Assembly: GCA_029582265.1 (NCBI GenBank)
Contig: CM055817.1
Span: 29,378,303-29,442,302, forward strand
DNA: 64,000 bases
Source of the DNA: Zoroaster sp. YZ-2022
Taxonomy: Eukaryota > Echinodermata > Asteroidea > Forcipulatida > Zoroasteridae
Direction of reading: 5' to 3'
The notes under the pieces were generated by a model. It searched no databases. It was not told where the DNA came from and worked only from the letters and a program-made list of their open reading frames with translations. Below are positions 23,960-35,924 of the stretch, one piece after another. Position numbers and translations under genes: made by a program. How positions within the stretch are numbered: position 1 is the stretch's first letter; each line of letters begins with the position of its first letter.

Positions 23960-24720
23960 ATATTTAAACTGCAAGTAAATTAGTTGTGTTACGGCAATCG
24001 AGGGGTGGTTGTCGTTGCAATCGAACGGTAATAATAGGTCTACACACTCATTCCGATAAGCCATTATTCAGTTTAACGTGTTAGAGTGTTTATAAACTGT
24101 TGCAAAAAAGCGTTTTTAACTTAAACACCTGGTTTTACAGTGAAGTCAATCGCCCCTGACAAAGTCACTTCTTACGAAGTCGTCCCCTGCATGACTTTGG
24201 GATGAGAATATAACCGAGTGTTTTTAATTGATTGGTTTCTATGGGAGTTTATTTAGTGGGGTGCACCCATACGGAGGTTTAGTGGTGTAACCCTGACTCC
24301 ATGTAAGTATGAAGACGTTTCTGTTTAATGGTAAAACTATATAATATGATGAAAGTGTTGTCTAATTAGGACATCACGCCTCAATAGGACGGAGCTGGTG
24401 AGTAAGCACATACACTTGGTTTTGATATCGGATTGCTTAATGGGGGTAAACATCAGGCCTGGCTGTGATAATATGGCCACTCATCTGGGTTAAGCTGCAT
24501 GGTGCTCGCATAATGTAGTCCCCAGCTCAGGGCCTTTATCCGGCATGTACAATGCATGATGCGTAATACTTGAACATTTGTATCATGCACTCAGCCTTAA
24601 GTACGGGACCTCATTTTATTTCAAAATTCTGAATGGCGGGCTGGGGGGCACTCGGGGGAAAAGGCCTTAGTTGTAGGAACGTGCCCCCCGTTTCCCACCC
24701 CCATAGCGCCATTGTAACTC
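23960..24720. other. Intergenic stretch upstream of the transporter gene
   Basis: No reading frame with recognisable motifs. This DNA probably includes the promoter of the gene starting at 24845, but no convincing TATA box was found. Confidence 0.4.
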
Positions 24721-24844
24721 AGAATTTCCTTGAATCGGTCTAAAATGATAACAAACTATTACACATCACAGGTGATAACGTCAACTTATAAGTGGAGAAT
24801 ACTGAATTATAAACACGCAGCAGTTTACTTGAAAAATCAAAGAT

Positions 24845-27800
24845 ATGCCTCAAATCGAAATGAAACGTGGTATGTACAAGAGACTTACGGGTTCCATATC
24901 TGCGGCGATTCAAGATGGCGGCTACCTCGGCTGGTTCGCCGTTCTGACCTCATTTTCAGCAATAGTGGTTTGGGTCGGTGTGACGAAAAGCCTAGCTATG
25001 ATGCTACCATTGCTTCAAGAAGAGTTCGACACTTATGCGTGGCTTGTGGGCTGGATGATTGCAATGCTGGACGGCAGCGTGGACTTAGCAGGTACGCACC
25101 AGCATAACGAAACACACAATAACGACTATTTTGTACTCTCTGTATTACGTACCAGGGGCGCGTTTTCGCGACCCTAACCAGAAACTTGTTTCCGACGTTA
25201 TATTCTTGACCCGAAACAAGACGGCATAGCTACGCGAAAACGCCGAACGTAACCATAAAATTGTTTTCAGTTTGCGACGTGTTCAATCATCAACATTTCT
25301 CAAAATATACGGTGGAATTCAAATTTTGGCAAAATAGAACTTACCCGTGAGTGCTAGTAATAAACTTGAAAGATATACTGGTATACGAACAATCATTTCA
25401 TCATGTTTTAACAAATAATTAACAAAATTAACTTTCGTTACTTTTTGCAATCCACCATCTTGAAACCAAGCGTAACCGATTACAAACTTCGGATCACGTT
25501 TGGACAGAACAGTGACGTCATCGCAGCACAACGGAACTCGCAAAAACGCTTAACCAATGACCAAAGCCCAAACATGTTTCTGGTTACGGTCGCGAAAACG
25601 CTCCCTGATTACAAAACTACAAAAGTAAACAAATTATTATCCAACAGTTAACTTAATTGATGTACAAAGACTAGTGGGCTAGCTACCAACCAAGGTCAAA
25701 GTTTAATATCGGGAAAACATGTCGGCCGCGGCCAGTATCTGGCGTAATTCACGAGCCTCGAAGTGTGACGTCAGATCTTCAGGCTACCTATCATCCTGAA
25801 GATTTATTCTGTCATTTCAGAAAAAAACCACAAACAAAACTTGTTCCAAAAATTGTTTTCACTTTTTTCTCATGACTTTGAAACTTTGCCATGACACAGT
25901 ATGGAGCTTAATCGTTAGCTGTTTAATGTTGATTCATAGAAAGAAAGCATAATTTCTGAAGCAGTTTATTTACAGCGTTTAGTACCTAGGAAGTATTATT
26001 AAAAAAAGATGCACACACGCATTCTCACATAGCCTCAAAAGAGTTATAGCCTCTTTTGTAGTGAAAGCGAGGCAGGACTCTGGTGATCTTGGATTATCTC
26101 TTGTGATTCCCCATTGGACCAAATATTTCCACTGCTAGCACGCAGGACTAACGGGCCTAGACTGGTCCCCTGTCTTTATCCTATCTTTAAGGATAGAGAC
26201 AGGCTTCAGCCGTACCATTCAAGGAATTTCATTGGATACGTTGTGCAGAAGATCTGGCGTCACGCTTCGAGGCTTGCGGGCTAGTTATACCAACCAAGGT
26301 CAAAGTTGGATCTCCATGAAACTGATGGGCCGGTACTGGGCGTCTTTCACCAGCCTCGAAGCGTAACTTGAATTGTCATTGTACACTTCCCCATAGGCCC
26401 TATGCATTAATTGTGTTCTAAAGTAATTAATTTATGAATTTTTATCCATCATCAGATTTACCCACATTTAGAGAGCATTAAATCGGGGGAAAATGTAATT
26501 GCAAATTCTGCAACTTATCTTTAGCTATGCATGTTTATGCATTATCATCAATGTTTTATGTTTTATTCTCCCAAGTTCCGTTTGCATCGCCGCTGCGTAA
26601 GAAGTTTGGAATACGAACTGTTGTCTTTGTAAGCGGTTTCGTTGTTGGGTTTTCGTTGATAGCGGTGTCCTTCGTGTCCAGTTTGGTTGCAATGGCGGTT
26701 ATTCTTTGTCTCTTCACAGGTGAGGATATACATAACTGTAACTATTACAGCAGTGAAACGCCGCTATAACGTACATCATCGGTACTCTGAACCCACGTTG
26801 GACTTTCACCATCGTGTAATACGTCATAGTAAACAGAGACATCAAGCGAGTTCATGCTGGCATAGCGTCAAATTAAACATGTTCAATAAGACTTGGCATG
26901 AACAAAAGTTTGTTATAGCGGCGTGCGTTATAGCGGCGTTGTACTGACTATTATATGCAATGTTGACCTTTGAATGCACGATGGAATGGATGGGTGAATA
27001 GAGGGATAGACGTATGTGGAATATAAATAGAGGGATGGAAAACCCTAAGAAAATACTTAATGGGGGAAATTCGGGGAAATTCCCATCCAGCTCCAAATTT
27101 CCATGGCAACCAAATTTGTCAACTCCGTAAATCGGCACAAGTCAAATTAAATGAATAACGGAAATTCCTGTATCTCTGACGAAGTTCAGATTTAAATGAA
27201 ATTAGAGAATTCACGGTTCTCAACTGCACATGCAAATTATTTATTGATGGATGGATTGCTAGATTTAACGAATAATTGATTGATAGATTGATTGATTAAT
27301 TTTCAAATGTTATCTTGCCAGGACCCGGATTAGGTTTTACGTACATTATAACCAAGGAGATGATCGTGTACTGCTTCAAAGCGTCCATCACTACGGCATT
27401 TGCCGTAGTTGGAATGGGTAGTTCACTGTCGTTCATCATCTGTCCACCATTGACTCAATTCTTCTTGGACATCTACGGCTGGAGAGGAACAATCCTGCTA
27501 TATGGCGCATTGTCCTTGCATCTTGCCGTGTGTGGAGCTCTACTGAAGCCACAAGCTACGAGTAGACATGATTATCGGACTGTTACCGTGGATGAGGACC
27601 AAGGGGACGTTCAGGACGGGGAAGCCCCAACACGTAGCCAGGGTCCATGTTCGTATCTGACTTCAGTCTGTGCATCAATCACTCGTACTTTCGGTCTAGA
27701 CTTATTCACCTCTATCCCATACTGGCTTGTCACTTTCATCTACGTTGTATTATTAACGATGTTTACTGCTTGGCTGGTGTACTTTGTACCGAGTACCAAC

Positions 27801-29498
27801 GTATCAAAGGGATTCCCACTGACTGACGCCACCAACTTCGTTGTTCTATTTGGCATTGGAAAGATAGTTGGGACTCTATGCGTAAGCCCCATTGTGTCAA
27901 ATTTTGGTGTAATCGGCAGTTACATGTGGATGGGGATATCGATGTCAGTGATATCCACAAATTATTTTGTTGATCCGTGGTTGATGACCTATTGGCCGAA
28001 TGCTGTGAATATGTTCATCTTTGGATTTTTCGACTCCTTCGCCTTTACTCTCATCGATGTGATTACCAAGGACACTGTAAGTGTTGAGGAATTTGGCAAC
28101 GCTTTGGGATGGATTTCATTGAAATCTGGAATAATAAGCTTTCTATTTTTATATTTTCCAGGTAAGATTCTTCTCTGACTACCACAATATCATTGCCGGA
28201 TTGTAGTAACTTGTAGTAACTTGCCATAATTTGGTTTATTATTGGAATTATCAATCGAAATCGTGATTAATTGTGGCCGTGATTGTGATCATGATCATGA
28301 CCGTGTGATCGTCGACCGTGATTAGGATCGTGACGGTGTGATCGTGACCGTGATTACGAACGTGATCATGATCGTGACTGTGGTCATTATTGTTATCGTG
28401 ACTGTGGTCGTAATCGTGACAGTGGTCAAGATAATGACCGTAATCGTGATCATGACAATTGTAATCGTGACCGTGATCAAGAACGTGAATATGATCAAAA
28501 CCGTGGGAAACTTTTAGCACACGTACTAGTTGGTAGCAGACTTACCGTTACTTTTGAATGGTTCTCGAAATTGTGCACATGCTCAGAATAACCGTAAACA
28601 ATGCTAAAATGACCGGTTAGTATGCTGCATTGAACTCATGTTATTGACTGTAATGGAGATCAATGGTATGCCGCCACCTGGGGGGGGGGGGGAGGAGGAG
28701 AGGTCTCACGTGATCTGAGGCTTGACGCGCATTGTAGGCCATACCATTAATGTGACAGGACAAAAAAAAATTGCGAAACGGTTTAATAATTACATTTTCA
28801 TACATTATATCATAATTTAATTAACCATTAATAATCACAATGAAAAACACAACTCTCATATTTTTCAAAATTTTAATGTATTCTTTTTTTACAGAAACTC
28901 ATTATCAAATGACACCCCTGAATTCCAACCAAAAAGTCTCAACGACCAGAAGATTCTGTAAAATTTTACCGTTGCCCCTCAAGACTTTTTTCCCTTAATT
29001 TGAATAAATAATTGTTGATTTACCTTTCAAGAGAGTTTTACGGAAATCTGTCCGTTGACCCTTGCCAATATTTTGACATTTCTAACGTAAATGATTCAGA
29101 AAATGTCGCCAAGCCGTTATAATACACGTACGTGCACGTATACGTTTGCAGCGCGCGAGAGAATGTTACTGATGCACACTAGCATAAGTGCTTACACACA
29201 GTCAATGTACCCGTCGTCTTAATATGCGTATTTATAAACCACGATGTTCACCACGTAGCTGCGTTGGTGGTGCACTTTTGCCCCAACCCTTCCTTCCCCC
29301 CTCCCTGTTGCCACCAGCGACTCTGAAGTTTTCTATTACAGCGATATTAGTTATCAGGTTGTGTGTTTGTTTCCCGTGCCAGGTTTGATATATGACACAC
29401 TCGGCAGTTACACCTTGGCTTTCATCCTGATGGGTGGACTGAACGCTCTAAGCGTGGTTGCTGTAGTCGCTCTTGTGTGGCTAAAACGACGCCGTTAA
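24845..29498 (+). CDS. SLC16/monocarboxylate-transporter-like membrane protein, four exons
   Basis: Four exons join in frame: 24845-25091, 26576-26719, 27322-28161 and 29383-29498 (1347 bases, 448 residues plus stop). All three introns are phase 1 with GT-AG borders (for example TCCCAAG acceptor at 26575, GGTAAG donor at 28162). The family's N-terminal signature DGG...W is at residues 24-30 (DGGYLGW, one residue longer than the usual DGGWGW). TM1 follows. Exon 3 carries GLGFTYI, then APLTQ-like PPLTQFFLDIYGWRGT, a polar central loop near residue 200 (HDYRTVTVDEDQGDV) and the second set of helices. Exon 4 gives GLIYDTLGSY, a last helix and a KRRR end. The RR-x-LA-x-G motif of classical lactate carriers is replaced, so the substrate is open; proton-linked transport at a membrane is only inferred from the family. 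Confidence 0.88.
25153..25607. mobile_element. 455-bp MITE in transporter intron 1
   Basis: Left end CAGGGGCGCGTTTTCGCGAC and right end in reverse complement CAGGGAGCGTTTTCGCGAC; both continue with C(C/G)TAACCAGAAAC. The core CGCGAAAACGC recurs inside near 25231 (followed by CGAACGTAACC) and, as CGCAAAAACGC, near 25537. No clear target duplication was found. No coding capacity. Compare the 52770-53406 element, which shares the GAAAACGC core. Confidence 0.75.
25660..26372. repeat. Composite foldback-like repeat in transporter intron 1
   Basis: CCAACCAAGGTCAAAGTT occurs at about 25687 and 26293 in direct orientation. CCTCGAAGTGTGACGTCAGA (25756) is matched by an inverted copy near 26250. A third GCCTCGAAGCGTAACTTG lies at 26355. 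The segment looks like nested copies of one small element. Confidence 0.6.
28262..28505. repeat. Low-complexity GATCGTGACCGT repeat in transporter intron 3
   Basis: Degenerate hexamer DNA (GTGATC, GTGACC, ATGATC) over 240 bases. The minus strand reads as histidine/aspartate repeats (DHDHG), an artefact. Confidence 0.9.
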
Positions 29499-29568
29499 AA
29501 CCATCCTAGAAGGTTGGTTGGAGCCATCGCCTGAAGGGAGTATACGTCAGTTCAGTTTATTTAAACTT

Positions 29569-29574
29569 AATAAA
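29569..29574 (+). promoter_or_regulatory. Poly(A) signal AATAAA of the transporter gene
   Basis: Canonical hexamer 70 bases after the TAA stop at 29496-29498. Confidence 0.65.
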
Positions 29575-29711
29575 TTCACAAAAACAATTAAAATCATATG
29601 AATGATAGAACAAATTAGGTGATTAAGTGGTGGAAGTCTCCATAAAAGCAAGCTTGTCGAGAGGAGACCGTAAATGTGGTTTTATGTATCGTTCGTTAAT
29701 TACAACTTTAT

Positions 29712-29976
29712 AATTCGTCCCTAATTTGCCACAGTGACCAATCTCGAATTAAGTTGGCATAGTGACCAATGCGGTATTGGTCACTTTGCCAAATTACAAA
29801 AATAGCCAGTTATAGCATTCGTCATTTGAATGCATGCTCTATCTCCAAAACTATAAGGAATACATGCATGTGGATTAGATACAATGGTAGTTCTCTTCCT
29901 GAATGTACTAATGGATGGGAAAACTTAAAATTGAAAAAAAGTCGGATTGGTCACTATGGCAAATTAGGGACGAATT
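29712..29976. mobile_element. 265-bp MITE behind the transporter gene
   Basis: Terminal inverted repeats AATTCGTCCCTAATTTGCCA and, at the right, TGGCAAATTAGGGACGAATT, extending to GTGACCAATC/GATTGGTCAC. A second internal copy of the GGTCACTTTGCCAAATTA word lies near 29778. A truncated copy is at 12156-12348. No coding capacity. Confidence 0.8.
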
Positions 29977-30195
29977 TAATTACTGTTGTTTTTATTAAAA
30001 TCTGACAAAGCAGCCTGTGGGCTGAAAACAGTCAAATTTACATAGTTAAAAATACCATAAAAAGATATAAATAAGTATACATATAGATTGCTCTATAATA
30101 AAACTTAAGGAGAAATTAAAAACACATATATCGTACGAAAAGGGAAGGCAGAGAGTAGACAATCGGAAAGGTTCAGGGAAATGAGAGAGGAGGAC

Positions 30196-32412
30196 AACAA
30201 TAATAATAATAATAATAATAAAGATTTATAGCGCGCACATATCCACCCTGCTGGGCGCTCAAGGCGCGGAAACAAAGAAAAAACATGAATACAAACAATA
30301 TACAATGATAGCATAGGGGAAAAAAATTAAATTATGTACCAAGATACATGTACCTACAATGCAATTACAAATATACATAATCTTTGAAGAGTTGTGACAT
30401 AAGATGAGTTTTAAGCATCGACTTAAATCTGGTTATACTATGACAAGATTTGAGTTTAGTTGGAAGATGATTCCAGAGTCTCGGAGCTGCGACAGAAAAC
30501 GACCTATCACCCCAGTTCCGTTTTGAAGTTGGTTCCTTTAGGAGTGACATGTTGCTGGAGCGCAAATTGCGTGATGGAGTGTAGACTTTAAGCAGTTCAG
30601 AAATATAAATTGGAGCAATGTTATTGAAAGATTTGTGAACAATTAGCATAAGTTTAAAAACAATTCTCTGTGAAACAGGAAGCCAGTGCAGTTTTTTCAA
30701 GATTGGCGTGATATGGCATGACTTTCTGGACAAAGTCACAACACGAGCTGCTGTGTTTTGTATGTGCTGAAGACGAGATATTTGATTCTGCGGGAGACCG
30801 TAAAGGAGAGCATTCCCGTTATCGAGCCTTGATGTGACAAACGCATGTATAATTTGTTCAGCAGCACTTTTATTCAAGTATTTCCTAATTCGGCTTATAT
30901 TTCTGATATGAAATGATGATATGCGAACAATGTTGGAGATATGTGGTTTTTAAAGTCATTGTCGAGTCAAATATAACACCCAAATTACGTGCATGTAATG
31001 AGGGGGTTATCTGCGAGTCACCAATTGTAATAAATGGAAGAGAAACTTTAGACAATTGCTGACGTGATCCAAATAGAACAAATTCTGTTTTTTCATCGTT
31101 CAATTTCAGGAAATTTTGTCTCATCCAACTTGAATCTCTTGAATACATTTCTCCAGTGTTTTAATGCAGGAATCAGCAGGTTCTTGAGAAGATTTAAAAA
31201 GTAATGTAAAGCTGCGTGTCATCAGCGTAAACATGGTAATTTAAATTATACTTCAAAATGATATCACGAACTGGAAAGGTATAAACAGTAAACCACTGTG
31301 GGCCGAGCACAGAGCCTTGGGGTACAGAATAGTCAAGAATAACAGGCTCGGAGATAGCGTTACCAATACAAACATGCTGAGGCCTATTTAAAGGTAGGAC
31401 TTACACCAATCCAGGGCTGTGTCATGTATTCCAAGATGATATTGAAGGCGGGAGAGAAGGATTTTATGATCGACCGTGTCAAAAGCGGCGCTTAAGTCTA
31501 ACAAAACTAATGCAGTGATTTTCCCCTCATCCATGGCAGATAAAATGTCATTGTTGACGCGAAGAAGAGCAGTTTCCGTTCCATGAAATGGTTTGTAGGC
31601 TGACTGAAATGTGTCCGACAGGTTATTAGCACGAACATGGTCAGAGATCCGTGATGAAACAACTCGCTCGATTGTTTTCCAAGGTACTTTTAAATTCGCT
31701 ACTGGTCGGTAATTTTGAAAACTTCCTTGTCCAAATTGGGTTTCTTTAGGAGTGGTTTAACATGAGCAACCTTCTGGTTATTAGGGAAACAACCGGAAGA
31801 AAGAGATCTGTTTACAATAATTGTGATATACTTAGCAAACACATCAATATTTTGTTTTATTAGCGAAGTTGGCACTGGATCAAGTTCACATGATTTTGAT
31901 GGCGATTTCATGATGATTTTCTTGATCTCCGTAACACTAGTAGGCTCAAACATGGACAGTCTACATTGTGGATCCTTGCGTGATGGTGTTTGTGATAGAA
32001 TGGCAGGTACTGAGGGAAAAGAACGACGGATATTCTAAATTTTGTGACAAAAAGTTTGAAAAAGCATTTGCGAGGTTCTGATCAGGTGTGTAGATGGAAG
32101 CACTGGAGCTTTGGGTTTATGAAGCAGCTTTTCAACAATGTTAAAGAGTTTTTTCTGATCACCAGAGCTATCTTCCACAAGAGATGAGTAGTGAGTTATT
32201 TTTGCCTGGTTAATCATGTTCTTCACAATATCACGTTGGTTACAGTATTCTTGCCGATGTACTCCAAGTTTCCCATTGTCACGCCATCTTCGCTCAAATT
32301 GACGGCGGATTTTCCTTGCAGCACGGATATCATCATTGAACCAGGGGGATTCAGATTGTAGTTTAACAGTTCGAGTTTTTTGCGGAGCATGATCATCCAA
32401 GATGTTACGGAC
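30196..32412 (-). mobile_element. L2/CR1-like LINE, 5'-truncated, decayed
   Basis: On the minus strand, from 32400: a linker with PWFNDDIRAA (about 32340), RT entry PSKSCELDPVPTSLI (about 31900), LLDLSAAFDTVDH (about 31490), a PQGSVLGP-like segment (about 31320), YADDTQLY (31229-31206) and the C-terminal HAFVTSRLDNGNALLYGLP with LHWLPV-x-QRI and LWNHLP (30877-30365). These are hallmarks of CR1/L2-group elements. Frame changes near 30940, 31150 and 31700 and a stop in the palm make it inactive. The endonuclease is missing. The 3' end is GCGCCTTGAGCGCCCAGCAG...GTGCGCGCTATAAATC followed by TTA triplets, shared with the SINE at 11782. Confidence 0.9.
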
Positions 32413-33079
32413 AGGGAGGGAGGAAGGCTGGGTAAATTAGGGGGAGACCTAATGTAATCAAGCTTGTATAATCAAGCTAATTATGAGAAGGCCTGTTTTT
32501 GTTATATATCAACTTGTTCTTTCTGTTCTGTTTGTCGAGACCTATATTAAGCTTTATGGTGTTTCTTTCACATTATAATGGCCAAATATTCTTAAGGCCT
32601 TGTTTAAAAAAAAATGGATTATGTAATCATTGGTCACAGACTATTTAAGCATACATTAACGTTAGGGATAGCTGAATTTTTGTGTTGTAGTTTGCCGTAG
32701 AAGTGATGGGTCCAAATAAAATTTCAGAATTAGCTAAAAAGAAAAGAGGAAACAGACTGCTAGCTCATTGCATGTGCAAGTTTTGGCTGGTAAACAAGAA
32801 AATCTGTAAAAAACATTTCTGGTAAGCAGTTTTTTTTCTGCTTAAGCCCCAGGGGTTCTTGTAATAATTGGTTTTGTCTAATGTTCCTTTGTTGTTGTTG
32901 TTGTTGTTTGTCACTTTTAGAGGGGCCGGGAAGGTACAACATTAATAATTCAGTATCTTATTACAAAATTGCCGAGTTATTATCCTTAAGCTTACTAATT
33001 AATGCGTAGCTGGTAAGGTAGACCTATGTATTATTCTAAAATAATTATTCTGTCTGACGCGCTCTCATTTTAGGAAGGA
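32413..33079. other. Stretch without recognised genes
   Basis: AT-rich, with a short (TTG)n run near 32889. No supported frame. Confidence 0.45.
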
Positions 33080-34475
33080 GGGCCAAAGTCATGGTACAGC
33101 CAAGCCTTTGAAAAGCCCGGCCAGGCCCAGGCTTTGCCTGTGGCTCTCTAAGGGAGTAGGGCCAAAGTCATGGTACAGCCAAGCCTTTGAGAAGCCCGAC
33201 CAGGCCCAGGCTTTGCCTGTGACTCTCCAAAGGAGGAGGGCCAAAGTCATGGTACAGCCAAGCCTTTGAGAAGCCCGGCCAGGCCCAGGCTTTGCCTGTG
33301 ACTCTCTAAGGGAGTAGGGCCAAAGTCATGGTACAGCCAAGCCTTTGAGAAGCCCGACCAGGCCCAGGCTTTGCCTGTGACTCTCTAAGGGAGTAGGGCC
33401 AAAGTCATGGTACAGCCAAGCCTTTGAGAAGCCCGGCCAGGCCCAGGCTTTGCCTGTGACTCTCTAAGGGAGGAGGGCCAAAGTCATGGTACAGCCAAGC
33501 CTTTGAGAAGCCAGCCAGGCCCAGGCTTTGCCTGTGACTCTCTAAGGAGGAGGGCCAAACTCCTGGTACAGTCAAGCCTTTGAGAAGCCCGGCCAGGCCC
33601 AGGCTGTGCCTGTGACTCTCTAAGGGAGTAGGGCCAAAGTCATGGTACAGCCAAGCCTTTGAGAAGCCCGACCAGGCCCAGGCTTTGCCTGTGACTCGCC
33701 AAAGGAGGAGGGCCAAAGTCATGGTACAGCCAAGCCTTTGAGAAGCCCTGGCCAGGCCCAGGCTTGCCTGTGACTCTCTAAGGGAGTAGGGCCAAAGTCA
33801 TGGTACAGCCAAGCCTTTGAGAGCCCAGGCCCAGGCTTTGCCTGTGACTCTCTAAGGGAGGAGGGCCAAAGTCATGGTACAGCCAAGCCTTTGAGAAGCC
33901 CGGCCAGGCCCAGGCTTTGCCTGTGACTCTCTAAGGGAGGAGGGCCAAAGTCATGGTACAGTCAAGCCTTTGAGAAGCCCGGCCAGGCCCAGGCTTTGCC
34001 TGTGACTCTCTAAGGGAGTAGGGCCAAAGTCATGGTACAGCCAAGCCTTTGAGAAGCCCGACCAGGCCCAGGCTTTGCCTGTGACTCTCCAAAGGAGGAG
34101 GGCCAAAGTCATGGTACAGCCAAGCCTTTGAGAAGCCCGGCCAGGCCCAGGCTTTGCCTGTGACTCTCTAAGGGAGTAGGGCCAAAGTCATGGTACAGCC
34201 AAGCCTTTGAGAAGCCCGGCCAGGCCCAGGCTTTGCCTGTGACTCTCTAAGGGAGGAGGGCCAAAGTCATGGTACAGCCAAGCCTTTGAGAAGCCCGGCC
34301 AGGCCCAGGCTTTGCCTGTGACTCTCTAAGGGAGGAGGGCCAAAGTCATGGTACAGTCAAGCCTTTGAGAAGCCCGGCCAGGCCCAGGCTTTGCCTGTGA
34401 CTCTCTAAGGGAGGAGGGCCAAAGTCATGGTACAGTCAAGCCTTTGAGAAGCCCGGCCAGGCCCAGGCTTTGCCT
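33080..34475. repeat. Minisatellite, 79-bp unit, about 17.7 copies
   Basis: Each unit starts GGGCCAAAGTCATGGTACAG and contains AAGCCTTTGAGAAGCC, the imperfect palindrome AGCCCGGCCAGGCCCAGGCT and CCTGTGACTCTCTAAGGGAG. Units differ only at a few sites (GGGAGTA or GGGAGGA end, GACCAGG or GGCCAGG), so homogenisation is recent. Because 79 is not a multiple of three, frames through it change every unit. It is not coding. Confidence 0.97.
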
Positions 34476-35529
34476 AGGCCTAGGGGCCTATATAATCCCA
34501 TAGGGAGTATTGTATTATTGTAGGGTTTGAGGCTTTGCACGGTGGATGTAGATTTAAGTTCTTTAGGATACACCATGTATTAATTTTTAAGTGGCATGTT
34601 GGGAGTAACGCCCACATACGGTGACGAACACTTATGGCATACGTAAGCTCGTCAACCGGACACGTTTATCCTGCAAAGCAGCATCCCGCAGGACTTATTA
34701 ACCCGCTAGGATGTTTATATTTTAACTATTAGAGGGTTAGTTTAAAGTTTCTTATATGTATTAATCTCTTCTTGGAAGAAGTGATGGCTCTGAGAAGAGC
34801 CGGTTGGTTGTTCTCAACTTTTCGACTAGTTTGCTCTCGCCGTCATCAGTCTCCTGACGACGGCTACAACAATATTGTATTATTGTTTCCCCAAAATGGA
34901 GGACCTCGAACGTCGCTCAAGGGGGGAGGTGGAGTGGGGGTTAGATGTGAGCTCAATTCCTGTACACATGCCTGGGTTGAGGTAATTCCTCCCCCCCACC
35001 AAAAAAACCCCCCAAAAACCAACACTTTAACCAAAAATGTATCATTTCCTCTTCTATCTTGTTTCATCTATATTTGACCAAAACAGGGTTTGAACACTGC
35101 TCCCCCGAGGCTACAACACTGCAGTCAGTGCCACCAATAACCATCATTCACAACCTCGCCCACAGAATCTACCTCGCTCTCACTACTAGACCCTGACGTG
35201 AAAAGTTCTTTCCGCAAAACGCTGACCGGTTACTTAAAAAATACACTTGAATACTATGTTGAGGCTACAACGTTTTTCCATATTTTTGTTCTTCATATTA
35301 CATTGCCTATTTTATGGGCAATGTATTGGATTTTATTTTAACACATCAAATGTTTGGGTTAGTGACTTTACCGAATAATGTTGGATGGCCTAGTCCCAGC
35401 CTCTCCACATACTATTCTTAGTAACGGTATTAGACAAGGCTAATTTGCATATCCAATATTTTTGGATATTGAAATCCTCAAATTCCAGGGAGAGGGCGCA
35501 GTGGATACAGCCCTGGGGATGAGGTTGGA
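34476..35529. other. Stretch with a Penelope tail remnant but no gene
   Basis: Holds the degenerate hammerhead-like hairpin at 34811 and its flank GGCTCTGAGAAGAGCCGGTT (34786), which resembles the Penelope end at 51795-51830. No supported reading frame. Confidence 0.5.
34811..34849 (-). ncRNA. Degenerate hammerhead-like Penelope hairpin
   Basis: On the minus strand CTGATGA is followed by CGGCGAG, AGCAAA, CTAGTCG and AAAAGTT. The core words are recognisable but stem II has mismatches and GAAAC has become GAAAA, so activity is unlikely. Confidence 0.45.
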
Positions 35530-35694
35530 TTACTCGTAGATGTTGGACCGTTCCTTCAGCTGCGACTTGCACCCGTAGTCATGTTCCGCCCCTCCGGTGA
35601 AGAGAAAATCGTTGCCCGTGCAAAACGTCGCCTCGGCGGCGATGAACAAGCATAACTTCCCGGCTTCCTCGATGGTGCCGAACCGGCCAAGAAG
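35530..35694 (-). CDS. Short-chain dehydrogenase/reductase, last exon
   Basis: A minus-strand exon starts after a pyrimidine-rich CCCCCACAG acceptor at 35695 and runs 54 codons to TAA at 35530-35532, in phase 0. It reads LLGRFGTIEEAGKLCLF, then TFCTGNDFLFTGGAE. The pattern GR-G-x2-EE...FLA-x(n)-F-x-TG-x3-x2-GG is the C-terminal hallmark of classical SDR enzymes, where it follows the nucleotide-binding Rossmann core and helps shape the substrate pocket. NAD(P)-dependent oxidation or reduction is inferred. The earlier exons (TG-x3-GxG and YxxxK motifs) are not visible nearby. The BEL-like element at 36097-40032 stands just upstream and probably fills the preceding intron or has displaced the rest of the gene. 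GC content is higher than around it, which supports a real exon. Confidence 0.8.
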   Translation of the reverse strand, partial: LLGRFGTIEEAGKLCLFIAAEATFCTGNDFLFTGGAEHDYGCKSQLKERSNIYE

Positions 35695-35924
35695 CTGTGG
35701 GGGAAAAACAATAAAGATGCATTTTAAAAAATTGGGGATCAGATGAGGAGGCGGGAGAGGGGGAGCTCAGAAGGAGGCGATCGAGTCCTTGTCAGAGTAT
35801 ATGCCAGGATTTGAAAAAAAATGTGTCCAAGTTTGTGTTTATTTGAAGGAAAAAGGCCTCCCAATTTTAAACTTTGAGGGGCACGATCAACAGGACATGG
35901 AATCAAAGTGCTTGTTAATAAATT

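Noticed and set aside
28251..28520. His/Asp-rich minus-strand frame that could suggest a metal-binding protein
   Set aside because: It is the translation of a GATCGTGACC low-complexity repeat inside an intron.
33405..33722. 105-codon minus-strand frame in the minisatellite
   Set aside because: The 79-bp unit changes frame each turn; the opening is by chance.
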